Positions 6,519 through 15,765 are shown, numbered from the stretch's first letter. The stretch is DNA of 15,795 bases from DASZHJ01 sp035938015 (GCA_035938015.1 DASZHJ010000232.1:1-15795); one strand, 5' to 3'. The notes: generated by a model not told the origin, from the letters alone. A program made the numbers and translations.

Positions 6519-8168
6519 TCAGGCCGTGATCTTGACGCCCGACGCCGCGAGTTTCGCGAGCGCTTGCGGCGTGTCGATATCCGTAAGCACGCCGTCGCCC
6601 GCCATTTCCACCTCGGCGACCATCTCGGGGTAGGCGCCGATGAGGTGCCGGGCGCCCACGTCGCCGGCGACTTGGCTCATCTCCGGGAAGAAACGCTTTG
6701 ACCACAGCACGGGATTGCCGCGCTTGCCGTTGAGCGTCGGCACCACAATGCCGCGTCCCTCGACCGGGTTGAAGGCGCCGATCAACCGATCGACCTCGGC
6801 GGCTGTTACCCGCGGCATGTCGCCCAGGCAAACCAACGCGCCGTCGACGTCGCCACTGAGCGCGGCGATCCCGGCCTTGAGAGAAGTGGAAAGGCCTTGG
6901 GCGAATTCAGGATTGTGCGCGAGGGTGACGCCGAGGTCTTTGAGCGCGGCGGCAATCCTTTCGTGCTCGTGTCCGGTGACCACCACGATCGGATCGACCT
7001 TGGATTGGCGCAGCATCTCCACGACCCGGCGGACCATTGGAACGCCGTCGATCTCGATCAGGAGCTTGTTGAGCGTGCCCATGCGCCGCGACTGTCCCGC
7101 GGCCAACACCAGCGCGCCAACATGCGGCGTGCGCGGCGGCGTCGGCCGTGTCCCCGCCTCCTGCGTCGCGAGCGCGCGGGGGAGTGGCCGGGTCGGGATA
7201 TCCGCGAGCAATCCGCCGACGCCCATGCCCATGATTTCGCGGGGACCAGCCGGCAAGTCCGCGAGCAGGCGTTGCAAGACCCAATCGAAGCCGTTCACCT
7301 TGGGCGAGCGCGCACAACCGGGTAGGCCCAGCACGGGCGCGCTGCCCAGGCGCCCCATCAACATGAGATTGCCGGGGTCGACGGGCATGCCGAAGTGCTC
7401 GATCGCGCCCCCGGCGGCCGCGATCGCTGCGGGGATCACGTCGCGCCGGTCGACGATAGCGGATGCGCCCGCGATCAGCACCAGGTCCGCACCGGCCCGG
7501 ATCGCCAGGGTGATCTCCGGCGCCAAGGCCTCGGCGGTGTGATCGCATCGGCGCTCATGAACCAGGCTGCTGCCGAGTGCCGCCAAGCGCTCCCGGGTCG
7601 TGGCAGCCGTCTTGTCGAGGATCGTCTCCTTCAAGCCGGTCAAACGCGTCTGGATGAGGGCCGCTCGCTTGGCGCGCAGTGGCGCAATGCGGAGCAGCGG
7701 CGCTTCTCTGGCGACGGCGAGGCATTTGTCCACGGCTGAGCGCGATACGGCGAAAGGGATGACCTTCAAGGTCGCAATCATCTGATCGGGCGCCACCACC
7801 GCGTAGGGCTCGACGGTCGCGAGCGTGAGCGTTTCATCGACCCGATTGAATTGGTCGATGGAGGCGCGGTCGATGACCGCGAGCCCGTGCACCGTCGCGA
7901 ACAGATTGGCGCGGCCGGTGAACGCGCCCGCGACCCTAACGCCGTCGCCGGCGGTCGCCTTGGCGAGCTCCGTGGCCGCGTCGTTCTCGCCGACATCGCC
8001 GGGTTCGAGCCGCGCCGCAATGACGGTGCGAAGTCCGGCCGCGGCCAATGCCTCGGCATCCGCGGCTGACAGCACACGGCCTTTCTTGAGAACGCCCTTC
8101 GGAGTTTTCAGGCTGTGCGCCAGGATCGCGCCCGCGCACTTCGCGACGGGGATCGCGCCGAACTTCAT
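6519..8168 (-). CDS. molybdopterin-binding / MobA-like nucleotidyltransferase fusion protein
   Basis: This 549-residue protein has two parts. Residues about 1-330 form a MoeA/MoaB-like molybdopterin-binding region, with LVLIAGASAIVDRRDVIP and HFGMPVDPGNL typical of that fold. Residues about 349-545 form a MobA/MocA-type nucleotidyltransferase with the GALVLAAGQSRRMG loop (351-364) followed by Lys368, and a CLGDMPRV segment (448-454). MocA enzymes make molybdopterin cytosine dinucleotide, the cofactor form used by CO-dehydrogenase and xanthine-dehydrogenase relatives. The start at 8168 is chosen because its ATG overlaps the preceding gene's stop (ATGA) and gives the family-like MKFGAIPV start; the longer open frame is a shadow of that gene. 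As the last gene of the maturation block it probably supplies cofactor for the CoxL protein. Use of CTP rather than GTP is inferred from context. Confidence 0.85.
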   Translation of the reverse strand: MKFGAIPVAKCAGAILAHSLKTPKGVLKKGRVLSAADAEALAAAGLRTVIAARLEPGDVGENDAATELAKATAGDGVRVAGAFTGRANLFATVHGLAVIDRASIDQFNRVDETLTLATVEPYAVVAPDQMIATLKVIPFAVSRSAVDKCLAVAREAPLLRIAPLRAKRAALIQTRLTGLKETILDKTAATTRERLAALGSSLVHERRCDHTAEALAPEITLAIRAGADLVLIAGASAIVDRRDVIPAAIAAAGGAIEHFGMPVDPGNLMLMGRLGSAPVLGLPGCARSPKVNGFDWVLQRLLADLPAGPREIMGMGVGGLLADIPTRPLPRALATQEAGTRPTPPRTPHVGALVLAAGQSRRMGTLNKLLIEIDGVPMVRRVVEMLRQSKVDPIVVVTGHEHERIAAALKDLGVTLAHNPEFAQGLSTSLKAGIAALSGDVDGALVCLGDMPRVTAAEVDRLIGAFNPVEGRGIVVPTLNGKRGNPVLWSKRFFPEMSQVAGDVGARHLIGAYPEMVAEVEMAGDGVLTDIDTPQALAKLAASGVKITA

Positions 8169-8884
8169 GCGGCGGCCCGCTCCTTGATGCGGTCGGCGCG
8201 CAGGACCTGGGTGATCTGTGCCAGGATCGAGATCGCGATCTCTGCGGGCGTCAGGGCCCCGATCGAGAGCCCGACGGGGCCATGGATCCGGGCGATCTCG
8301 GCATCGCCGAATCCGACCTCCTTGAGCCGTTGGCAACGGCCGGCATGCGTGCGCTTGGAGCCCAGCGCGCCGATGTAGAACGCCTCGGACTTGAGCGCCA
8401 CCGTGAGCGCGGGGTCGTCGATTTTCGGATCGTGTGTCAGCGTGACGATGGCGGTGCGTCGGTCGGGCTTCAGGCGCGGCATTGCCTCATCGGGCCAGTC
8501 CGCGGAGAGCGCAACACCCGGAAAGCGCTCTTCGGTCGCGAAGGCGGTGCGGGGATCGACGATAGTGACGGCGTAGCCCGCGATTGCCGCCATGCGCGCC
8601 AGCGGCTGAGCGGCATGCACGGCGCCGACGACGATGAGCCGGAGTGGCGGGTTGAAGACCTCGACGAAGAGACGTCCGTCCGAGACTTCGACCGTGGCGC
8701 TGCGGTCTTCGCGAATGGCCGTGCGGACCGCGCCGAGCGCCGTGGCATCGAGGCGAAGGTCGCCTTCGACGACGTCTCCTTCTTCCACGAGAGCGTGCCG
8801 ACCCGACTTCAGATGCGTGACGAGTGCGGCGGGCCGTCCAGCGCGGCTGAGTGCAAGCGAGCGCGCGAGAATCTCACGCTTCAT
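8165..8884 (-). CDS. XdhC/CoxF family molybdenum-enzyme maturation protein (Rossmann part)
   Basis: This 239-residue protein carries the XdhC C-terminal Rossmann-like domain. It has the dinucleotide-binding-like strand LIVVGAVHAAQPLA (83-96), the acidic VDPRTAF (109-115), VTLTHDPKIDDPAL (147-160) and YIGALGSKRTHA (170-181). It ends with GLSIGALTPAEIAISILAQI, the usual family end. XdhC proteins bind the molybdenum cofactor, protect it or help its sulfuration, and deliver it to the apo-hydroxylase. The start overlaps the upstream XdhC N-domain gene by four bases (ATGA), and its stop overlaps the next gene likewise. The N-terminal 80 residues are a weak, shortened counterpart of the CoxI domain, so the family architecture is divided over two genes here. 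Confidence 0.85.
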   Translation of the reverse strand: MKREILARSLALSRAGRPAALVTHLKSGRHALVEEGDVVEGDLRLDATALGAVRTAIREDRSATVEVSDGRLFVEVFNPPLRLIVVGAVHAAQPLARMAAIAGYAVTIVDPRTAFATEERFPGVALSADWPDEAMPRLKPDRRTAIVTLTHDPKIDDPALTVALKSEAFYIGALGSKRTHAGRCQRLKEVGFGDAEIARIHGPVGLSIGALTPAEIAISILAQITQVLRADRIKERAAA

Positions 8885-9201
8885 TCCACGCGCTCCACGA
8901 AGACCTGGATCTTGCCCCCGCAGGCCAATCCCACTTCCCAGGCCTGCTCGTTGCTCACACCGAAATCAAGAAGCCTCGGCTTGCCGTCGGTGATGGCCGC
9001 GAGCGCCTCGTTGATCACGGCGCCCTCGACGCAGCCCCCGGAGACCGATCCCACGAACTTGCCATCCTGGTCGACGGCCAGCTTGGCACCCACGGGCCGA
9101 GGCGATGAGCCCCAGGTGGTCACCACCGTGGCGAGGGCAACGCCCTTGCCCTGATCCCTCCAATCCGCGGCTTGCTGCAGGATTTCGTCGCTGTCGCTCA
9201 T
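8881..9201 (-). CDS. small XdhC/CoxI-domain protein
   Basis: This 106-residue protein consists almost only of the XdhC_CoxI domain. WGSSPRPVGAKLAV (30-43) and GSVSGGCVEGAVINEA (51-66) are the family signature, with Cys57 and a second cysteine in GLACGGKIQVFVE near the C-terminus (Cys94). In full-length XdhC these lie in the N-terminal domain. Here the protein stops at about residue 106 and the Rossmann part is the next gene, with which it overlaps by four bases. It also overlaps the coxE stop by four bases. The two products probably form one functional unit that handles sulfurated molybdenum cofactor for the CoxL subunit. Confidence 0.85.
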   Translation of the reverse strand: MSDSDEILQQAADWRDQGKGVALATVVTTWGSSPRPVGAKLAVDQDGKFVGSVSGGCVEGAVINEALAAITDGKPRLLDFGVSNEQAWEVGLACGGKIQVFVERVE

Positions 9202-10439
9202 GCTGCTTCTCCTCGCTCGCGCCAGGCTGCGGCTGCGTCGAGCCGGCGTGGCGCCGGCCGGCTCAGCGCGGTCACCAGCTCACCCAGGCTTTCCAAGTTG
9301 TGGACCGGACGGAACTCGTCGACATAGGGCAGGATCGCCCGCATGCCCAGGGATTTAGGCTCGAAGCCCTCATACCGCAACAGGGGGTTCAGCCAAATCA
9401 GCCGTCGGGACGATTTGTGCAGCCGGTCCATCTCCAGGCCGAGGCCGGCGCCGGCGTCGCGGTCGAGGCCGTCGGTGATGAACAGCACCACGGCACCTTG
9501 GGCCAGGACCCGGCGCGACCAGCGTCGATTGAACTCGCCCAAGCTTTGGCCGATGCGCGTACCGCCCGACCAGTCCTCGACGGCGCCCACGATCTTGTCG
9601 AGGGCAACGTCGACGTCGCGGTAGCGAAGGAACCGCGTGATGTTCGTGAGCCGAGTTCCGAACAGGAAGGTGTAGACGCGGTCGCGATCGTTGGTGACGG
9701 CGTGCATGAAATGCAGGAATAGCCTGCTGTAGCGGCTCATAGAGCCGGAAATGTCGCATAGAATGACCAAAGGCGGCGGCCGTGTGCGCCGGCTCTTGCG
9801 CTTGAGGGCGATGAGGCCGCCCGAGCGCAGCGCCGCACGCAAGGTGGCTCGCATGTCCGCGCGCGCGCCGCGGGGATCAGGCTTGAAGCGGCGGGTCGTC
9901 ACATCCATCAGAGGCATGGTCATGCGACGGATCAGCCGCTTCGCGCGCTCGATCTCCTCCGCCGACATTTGCTCGAAGTCCATCCGTTGCAGGACCTCGC
10001 GGTCGGAGAAGGTCATGGCGGCGTCGAGCTCGATCTCCTGCTCTTTGGAGCGATCGTCGGCTGCCGCGCCTTGACCGGGATGCAACGCCTCGGCCAGTCG
10101 GCGGCTCATTTCCTCGCCCTTGGGTGCGTCGGGCGAGCGCATCTCCGGCAGCAGCAGTCCCATCATTTTCTCCAGGAGCTGCGGATTGCGCCAAAAGATG
10201 TGAAAGGCTTGATCGAAGAGCTCGCGCTGGTCGCGGCGATTCACAAAGACGGCGTGGAGCGCCCAGTAGAAGTCGGTCCGGTTGGCGAGCCCCACCGCCT
10301 GCACGGCCTCGGCGGCCGCCAGCACCTTACCCGGTCCCACGGGCAAGCCCGCAGCACGCAGCGCGCGGCCGAAATGCATGAGGTTCTCGAGCAGCCGGCC
10401 GGCACCAGTGTTGCTCGGGAGGGCGATGGGAGCGCTCAC
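9198..10439 (-). CDS. coxE: CoxE-like von Willebrand factor A domain protein
   Basis: This 413-residue VWA protein of the CoxE family works with the MoxR-type ATPase CoxD in maturing the molybdenum hydroxylase. In Oligotropha, CoxD and CoxE are reported to be needed for the copper-sulfur part of the CO-dehydrogenase active site. The N-terminal half is helical and Arg/Glu-rich. The VWA domain starts near 222 with a complete MIDAS: Asp229, Ser231 and Ser233 in CDISGSMS, Thr294 in SGGTRIG and Asp323 in ITDGLD. WLNPLLRYEGFEP is a typical C-terminal family segment. The start is a GTG at 10437-10439 without a strong Shine-Dalgarno sequence, 22 bases after the coxD stop. Its stop overlaps the XdhC-domain gene by four bases. 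Confidence 0.9.
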   Translation of the reverse strand: MSAPIALPSNTGAGRLLENLMHFGRALRAAGLPVGPGKVLAAAEAVQAVGLANRTDFYWALHAVFVNRRDQRELFDQAFHIFWRNPQLLEKMMGLLLPEMRSPDAPKGEEMSRRLAEALHPGQGAAADDRSKEQEIELDAAMTFSDREVLQRMDFEQMSAEEIERAKRLIRRMTMPLMDVTTRRFKPDPRGARADMRATLRAALRSGGLIALKRKSRRTRPPPLVILCDISGSMSRYSRLFLHFMHAVTNDRDRVYTFLFGTRLTNITRFLRYRDVDVALDKIVGAVEDWSGGTRIGQSLGEFNRRWSRRVLAQGAVVLFITDGLDRDAGAGLGLEMDRLHKSSRRLIWLNPLLRYEGFEPKSLGMRAILPYVDEFRPVHNLESLGELVTALSRPAPRRLDAAAAWRERGEAA

Positions 10440-10461
10440 GGGTGATTGCGCGTCGACGCCG

Positions 10462-11379
10462 TCAACTCGCCGCGGCGAGCTCGGTGCGCACCTGCTCGAG
10501 GATCCTGGTGGCCTCGCTGCCCTGAACTTTGGCGATGTCGTCTTGATATTTCAGGAGCACGCCCAGCGTGTTGTTGATGGCCTCGGGCGTGAGCGCGAGC
10601 ACGTCGAGCTGAGTCAGCGCATGCGCCCAGTCGATGGTCTCGGCAACGCCGGGCAGCTTGAAGAGGTCGGTGGTCCGCAGCTTCTGCACGAAGCCAACGA
10701 CTTCGCGAGACAGCGCCTCGGCCGCGCCAGGGGCCTTGATGCGGAGGATCTCGAGCTCCCGCCTCGCATCGGGATAGTCGACCCAGTAGTAGAAACAGCG
10801 GCGCTTCAGCGCGTCGTGGATCTCGCGGGTACGGTTCGAGGTGATCACGACGATGGGCGGCTGCTCCGCCTTGATGGTGCCCATCTCCGGGATCGTGATC
10901 TGGAAGTCGGAGAGCACCTCGAGAAGGTAGGCTTCGAAGGGCTCGTCGGTGCGATCGAGCTCGTCGATGAGCAGCACCGGCGCGCCCGCGAGGTCAGGCT
11001 CCAATGCCTGGAGCAGCGGCCGCTTGATCAGGAACCGGTCGGAGAAAATCTCCTCCTCGACGGTGTCACGGCTTTCGGCGCCGCCTTCGGCGAGCCGAAT
11101 CTCGATCATCTGGCGCGGGTAATTCCACTCATAAACGGCCGAGGCGACGTCGAGGCCCTCGTAGCACTGCAACCGGATGAGCCGTCGGCCCATCGCCTCC
11201 GCCAGCACCTTGGCGATCTCTGTCTTGCCAACGCCTGCCTCGCCTTCGAGGAACAAGGGCCGACGCAGCGAGAGCGAGAGATAGACGGCGGTCGCCAAGC
11301 TACGGTCCGCGACATAGCGGCCGCGGCCGAGGAGGGCGAGGGTCTCGTCAACCGATGGGGGAAAACCGGGTTTCGTCAT
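10462..11379 (-). CDS. coxD: MoxR-family AAA+ ATPase, CoxD-like
   Basis: This 305-residue AAA+ ATPase is of the MoxR type. Walker A is GEAGVGKT (46-53), Walker B is LLIDELD (136-142), sensor 1 is TSN (180-182) and the arginine-finger segment is LKRRCFYYWVDYPD (191-204). CoxD proteins are membrane-associated or cytoplasmic chaperone-like ATPases that remodel the apo-CoxL to allow active-site metal assembly, together with CoxE. Length and motifs are normal. It is the first gene after the coxM terminator, so it probably has its own promoter or is expressed by read-through. A weak GAAAG Shine-Dalgarno sequence precedes the ATG. Confidence 0.92.
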   Translation of the reverse strand: MTKPGFPPSVDETLALLGRGRYVADRSLATAVYLSLSLRRPLFLEGEAGVGKTEIAKVLAEAMGRRLIRLQCYEGLDVASAVYEWNYPRQMIEIRLAEGGAESRDTVEEEIFSDRFLIKRPLLQALEPDLAGAPVLLIDELDRTDEPFEAYLLEVLSDFQITIPEMGTIKAEQPPIVVITSNRTREIHDALKRRCFYYWVDYPDARRELEILRIKAPGAAEALSREVVGFVQKLRTTDLFKLPGVAETIDWAHALTQLDVLALTPEAINNTLGVLLKYQDDIAKVQGSEATRILEQVRTELAAAS

Positions 11380-11410
11380 GACTTTCGAATAGATGAGCGC
11401 TCTAAGGCCA

Positions 11411-11466
11411 AAAGAAAACCCCCTCGCCCTGCCTCCCTCCAGCCGGGAGGGCAGCGCCGAGGGGGT
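11411..11466 (-). terminator. strong nested-hairpin intrinsic terminator after coxM
   Basis: On the minus strand, 18 bases after the coxM stop, an outer stem pairs ACCCCCTCG (11458-11466, read in reverse) with CGAGGGGGT (11418-11426). An inner stem pairs 11445-11454 with 11429-11437, with one bulged base. The stem is followed on the minus strand by TTTTCTTTT (11410-11418), a typical rho-independent tail. It should end most coxSLM transcripts before coxD. The nested palindrome also has the look of a dispersed intergenic repeat. Confidence 0.8.
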
Positions 11467-11484
11467 ATCGCGGGAAAACTCAGG

Positions 11485-12279
11485 TCACTTCGCCGCCGCC
11501 ACCGCGCGTTTCGCCATCACGGTCACGAGGTGCGCGCGGTACTCGGGGCTGGCATGAATGTCGCCGTTGAGGCCGGAGGGCGACACCTTGATGTTGGCGA
11601 CCGCGTCGGGCGCGAACGATTTCCCGAGCGCCGCCTCCATGTCCTTTTGGCGAAATACGCCGGGGCCGGCGCCCGTCACCGCGACCCGCACGCCCGAGCC
11701 GGTCTTCGCCACGAAGACGCCTACGATGGCATAGCGCGAGGCCGGGTTCGGAAATTTCGAGTAGGCGGCCTTTTCGGGGATCGGGAACTGCACCGCGGTG
11801 ATGATCTCGCCGGGCTCGAGCGCGGTCTCGAACATGCCCTTGAAGAAATCGTCCGCCGCGATCTTGCGCTTGTTGGTGATGACAGTGGCACCCAGCGCCA
11901 CCACGGCTGAGGGGTAATCGGCGGCAGGGTCATTGTTGGCGATAGAGCCGCCGATGGTCCCACGATTGCGCACCGCGGGGTCGCCGATGTGCTCGGCGAG
12001 CGCGGCCAAGCCTGGGATCGCGCTCCGGACCACGTCGGAGGTCGCGACCTCGACGTGCTTGGTCATGGCGCCGATCACAATGGAGTTGCCGTCCTTCTTG
12101 ATGCCCTTGAGCTCGCCGATCTTAGCGAGGTCGACGAGGTCGGAGGGCTTGGCAAGCCGCTGCTTCAAGGTCGGGATCAGCGTCATGCCACCGGCGACGA
12201 GCTTCCCCTCGGATGCCGATTGGACGGCCTTGGCGGCGTCGGCGACGCTCGAGGGGCTGTGGTAGTTGAAGTTGTACAT
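11485..12279 (-). CDS. coxM: CO-dehydrogenase-like FAD-binding medium subunit
   Basis: This 264-residue flavoprotein subunit passes electrons from the iron-sulfur subunit to an acceptor. FAD pyrophosphate-binding motifs are VAGGMTLIP (28-36) and TIGGSIANNDPAADYP (108-123), both characteristic of the CoxM/xanthine-dehydrogenase FAD domain. The C-terminal part has the CO_deh_flav_C segments (VAVTGAGPGVFR and the ALGKSF region). Its length is slightly under the roughly 290 residues of form I CoxM and normal for form II. A GAGAGG Shine-Dalgarno sequence (12289-12294) precedes the ATG at 12279, 39 bases after the coxL stop. A strong terminator follows it. Confidence 0.92.
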   Translation of the reverse strand: MYNFNYHSPSSVADAAKAVQSASEGKLVAGGMTLIPTLKQRLAKPSDLVDLAKIGELKGIKKDGNSIVIGAMTKHVEVATSDVVRSAIPGLAALAEHIGDPAVRNRGTIGGSIANNDPAADYPSAVVALGATVITNKRKIAADDFFKGMFETALEPGEIITAVQFPIPEKAAYSKFPNPASRYAIVGVFVAKTGSGVRVAVTGAGPGVFRQKDMEAALGKSFAPDAVANIKVSPSGLNGDIHASPEYRAHLVTVMAKRAVAAAK

Positions 12280-12318
12280 GGCTGTTGCCTCTCTTCTTCG
12301 ATCGATCTGTCGGCGTCG

Positions 12319-14702
12319 TTATTCCGCGGCCCGGCGCTCGCCGTGACTCTGGATCGCGCGCCAGACCCTCTCGGCGGTCGCGGGCATGACGAGGTCCGTG
12401 ATGCCGAGCGGGCTCAACGCATGCACCACTGCGTTCATCACCGCCGCGGGCGCACCGATAGCGCCCGCCTCGCCGCATCCTTTCACGCCGAGCGGATTGT
12501 GCGTGCAGAGCGTCGTATTGGTCGCGACGGAGAAGAATGGCAAATTGTCCGCTCGGGGCATGCAGTAGTCCATATAGGACCCAGTGAGTAGCTGCCCGCT
12601 CTCGTTATCGTAGACCGTGCTCTCGCAGAGCGCCTGGCCGATGCCCTGGGCGAGGCCACCATGGACCTGGCCCTCGACGATCAACGGATTGATGATCCGC
12701 CCGAAATCGTCCGCCGCGGTGAAATTGACGACGTGCACGGTGCCGGTGTCGCGGTCGATCTCCACCTCGGCGATATGCGCGCCGGAGGGGAAGGTGAAGT
12801 TCTTGGGATCGTAGAACGCGGTCTCGTCGAGGCCGGGCTCAACGGTATCGATGGGATAGTTGTGCGGCACGTAAGCCGCGAACGCCACCTCGCCGAACGC
12901 TTTGGATCGGTCGGTGCCGGCCACGGTGAATTTGCCGTCCTTGAACTCGATATCGGCTTCCGATGCCTCCAGTAGATGCGCCGCGATCTTCTTCCCCTTG
13001 TTGACGATCTTGTCCATCGCCTTGACGAGCGCGGAGCCGCCGACGGCGAGCGAGCGCGAGCCGTAGGTGCCCATGCCGAAGGGGATCTTGTTGGTGTCGC
13101 CGTGCACGACCTCGATCTGCTCGATGGAGATGCCGAGCCGATCCGAGATCAGCTGGGCGAAGGTCGTCTCATGGCCTTGGCCATGGCTGTGGGTTCCCGT
13201 AAACATCGTGACGGAGCCCGTCGGATGGACGCGCACTTCCGCGCACTCGTAGAGGCCGGCGCGCGCACCGAGCGCGCCCGCCACGGCCGAGGGCGCGATG
13301 CCGCAGGCCTCGATATAGGCCGCAATGCCGATACCGCGGAGTTTGCCGTGCTTGGCAGCTTCTTGCCGGCGCTTCTCGAAGCCGGCGTAATCCGCGGCCT
13401 TGAGCGCCATCTCGAGCGTGGTGAAGTAATCGCCACTGTCGTACTGCAAGGCGACCGGCGTCTGGTAGGGATAGGCGTTCTTCGGGACGAAGTTTCGCCG
13501 GCGCAGCTCGGCCGGATCGAGCTTCATCTCATGCGCCGCCGTCTCGACGATACGCTCCACGACATAGGTTGCCTCCGGCCTTCCGGCGCCCCGATAGGCA
13601 TCCACCGGTACGGTGTTGGTGAAGACGGCCTTCACCTCGCAGTAGATGGCGGGGGTCGTATAGGTTCCGGCGAGCAACGTCGCATACAAGTAAGTCGGAA
13701 TCGCCGGGGCGAAGGTGGAGAGATAGCCGCCCATATTGGCAACGGTGGAGACCTTGAGCGCCAGAAATTTCCCGTCCTTGTCGAGCGCGAGCTCGGCGTG
13801 GGTGACGTGGTCGCGGCCCTGGGCGTCGGAGACGAAGCTCTCCGAGCGCTCCGCCGTCCACTTTATGGGCTTGCCCACCTTGGCCGAGGCCCAGGTGACG
13901 ATCGCCTCCTCGGCGTAGTGATAGATCTTGGATCCGAATCCGCCACCGACATCAGGGGCGACCACCCTGAGCTTGTGCTCGGGCAGGTGCAGCACGAAGG
14001 CGCCCATGAGCAGGCGGATCACGTGCGGATTCTGGCTCGTGGTGTAGAGCGTGTATTCGCCGGTTCCGCGATCGTACTCACCGATCGCCGCGCGCGGCTC
14101 CATGGCATTCGGCACCAGCCGGTTGTTGACGATATCGATGCGCGTGACGTGCGCTGCCTTCTTGAAGGCCCCGTCGACTACGTCTCTCTCTCCGATGTGC
14201 CAGTCGTAGCAGACGTTGTTCTTGGCCGCGTCCCAGATCTGCGGCTTGCCGGGCTTGAGCGCGTCTGTCGCCTCGATGACTGCCGGCAGCTCCTTATAGT
14301 TGACCGAGATGAGCTCCGCGGCGTCCTTCGCCTGATTGCGGCTCTCGGCGATCACGACCGCGACGGGGTCGCCCACGTGGCGCACGCGGCCTTGCGCGAG
14401 CACCGGGTGCGGCGGCTCGACCATGGGCGAGCCGTCCTTGTTCTTGATCAGCCAGCCGCAGGGCAGCCCACCCACATTGTCGGCAGCGAGATCAGCGCCG
14501 GTGAAGATCGCGACCACGCCCGCCGCCTGCTTTGCCTTTGTGACGTCGAGGCCGCCGATCTCGGCGTGCGCGTGCGGACTGCGCAGGATGTACACATGCA
14601 GTTGCCCTGGGCGATTGATGTCGTCGGTATAGGTGCCGCGTCCCGTCAGGAAGCGCGCGTCCTCCTTGCGCCGCACGGCGACGCCGATGCCCTCGCCGCT
14701 CA

Positions 14703-14703
<1 letters not shown>
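12319..14703 (-). CDS. coxL: form II CO-dehydrogenase-like molybdenum large subunit
   Basis: This 794-residue molybdenum-binding catalytic subunit belongs to the xanthine oxidase family. The N-terminal a/b hammerhead domain starts with RRKEDARFLTGRGTYTDDI (11-29). MEPRA (201-205), GGGFGSK (253-259), GQGHET (508-513) and the catalytic glutamate Glu745 in KGCGEAGAIG (741-750) are all present. The active-site loop reads AYRGAGR (369-375), the form II signature. Form I CO dehydrogenase has AYxCSFR here, with the copper-binding cysteine, and Gly372 replaces that cysteine. Its true substrate is therefore uncertain: CO at low activity, or another aldehyde, heterocycle or small carbon compound. The ATG at 14703 shares one base with the coxS stop (TAATG); the longer open frame upstream is a coxS shadow. 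It is presumably cytoplasmic as an (LMS)2 complex. Confidence 0.92.
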
Positions 14704-15179
<476 letters not shown>

Positions 15180-15393
15180 TGTTTCGCTCCCTCAGGTTTG
15201 ATCGGCGCCCAGAATTGAGTGCATCGCCTACTGTCCTTGCCCAACTCGGGTCGGTCGGCTGCAGGCGAAAGGCAGTTTCTTGCGCCGGAGGCGGCGGGTC
15301 AAGCTACTCGGCATTCCCCGGCCCTTGTGACACCGGTTAGGCGTTGAAACAGGTTTGCCTCAAGCGCGGATCCGCCGTTTTTGCTAGAATTCG
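15180..15393. promoter_or_regulatory. divergent intergenic region between coxS and a small exported-protein gene
   Basis: This 214-base stretch is the only sizeable gene-free gap on the right and must hold the promoter of the coxSLM unit. The coxS Shine-Dalgarno sequence GAGGGAG lies at 15187-15193. On the minus strand a TTGACC (15297-15302) is a possible -35 element, but I see no good -10 after it. On the plus strand an extended -10 is visible near the right end. No clear operator dyad stands out by eye. Confidence 0.4.
15382..15390 (+). promoter_or_regulatory. possible extended -10 promoter element
   Basis: TGCTAGAAT combines the extended TGn motif with TAGAAT, a five-of-six match to the -10 consensus, but no convincing -35 is spaced 16-18 bases upstream. 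If real, transcription would begin near 15397. That would push the true start of the next gene to the ATG at 15409 or the GTG at 15421. Confidence 0.3.
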
Positions 15394-15765
15394 ATGAGTT
15401 CGACACTAATGGGATCGAGCGTGCGCACACTCTGCAGGGTGGCCCTCGTGGGCACGGTTGTGGTCCTGTTGGGCGCTTCGCCAGCGTTGGCGGGATGCGA
15501 GAAGCGGGCGGACCATACCGTGCTTGCGAGCGGCGAGGTGGATGATGCTTGGCTCGACCGTGCCGGCGCGGCCATGTATCTCCTCGACAGTGGCGATCTC
15601 ACCTGTGCCACCGAGGGCTATCAGACCTACGTCCGAGACCCCGCGGGTAAGCTGCGGTGCCGGGCGGGGCAGCATATGACTGTGACGGGACGCTTCGAGC
15701 CGGTCTGGTTCGATTTCACGGGCTCCGGCTATTTCATTCTCGCGGAGAGCATGACTTGCGCGTGA
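15394..15765 (+). CDS. small exported protein of unknown function
   Basis: Up to 123 residues, with an N-terminal hydrophobic segment (about 16-33) ending SPALAGC. This can be read as a signal peptidase I site (ALA) or as a lipobox (LAGC, Cys35). The mature part has Cys35, Cys71, Cys89 and Cys122, which suggests either two disulfides or one lipid anchor and one disulfide. It also has a Gly/aromatic-rich end (RFEPVWFDFTGSGYFIL). I recognise no family. The start is uncertain: ATG 15394 lies next to a promoter-like element, and ATG 15409 gives an equally good signal peptide. It is divergent from coxS and near an opposing gene end. Confidence 0.6.
   Translation: MSSTLMGSSVRTLCRVALVGTVVVLLGASPALAGCEKRADHTVLASGEVDDAWLDRAGAAMYLLDSGDLTCATEGYQTYVRDPAGKLRCRAGQHMTVTGRFEPVWFDFTGSGYFILAESMTCA

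Noticed and set aside
11395..11402. 8-base palindrome GAGCGCTC near the coxD start as an operator
   Set aside because: It is short and likely by chance in GC-rich DNA, with no flanking symmetry or second copy.
10282..11910. 542-codon plus-strand open frame across coxE, coxD and coxM
   Set aside because: It spans several real minus-strand genes and the terminator, which a true gene would not do, and its composition is shadow-like.
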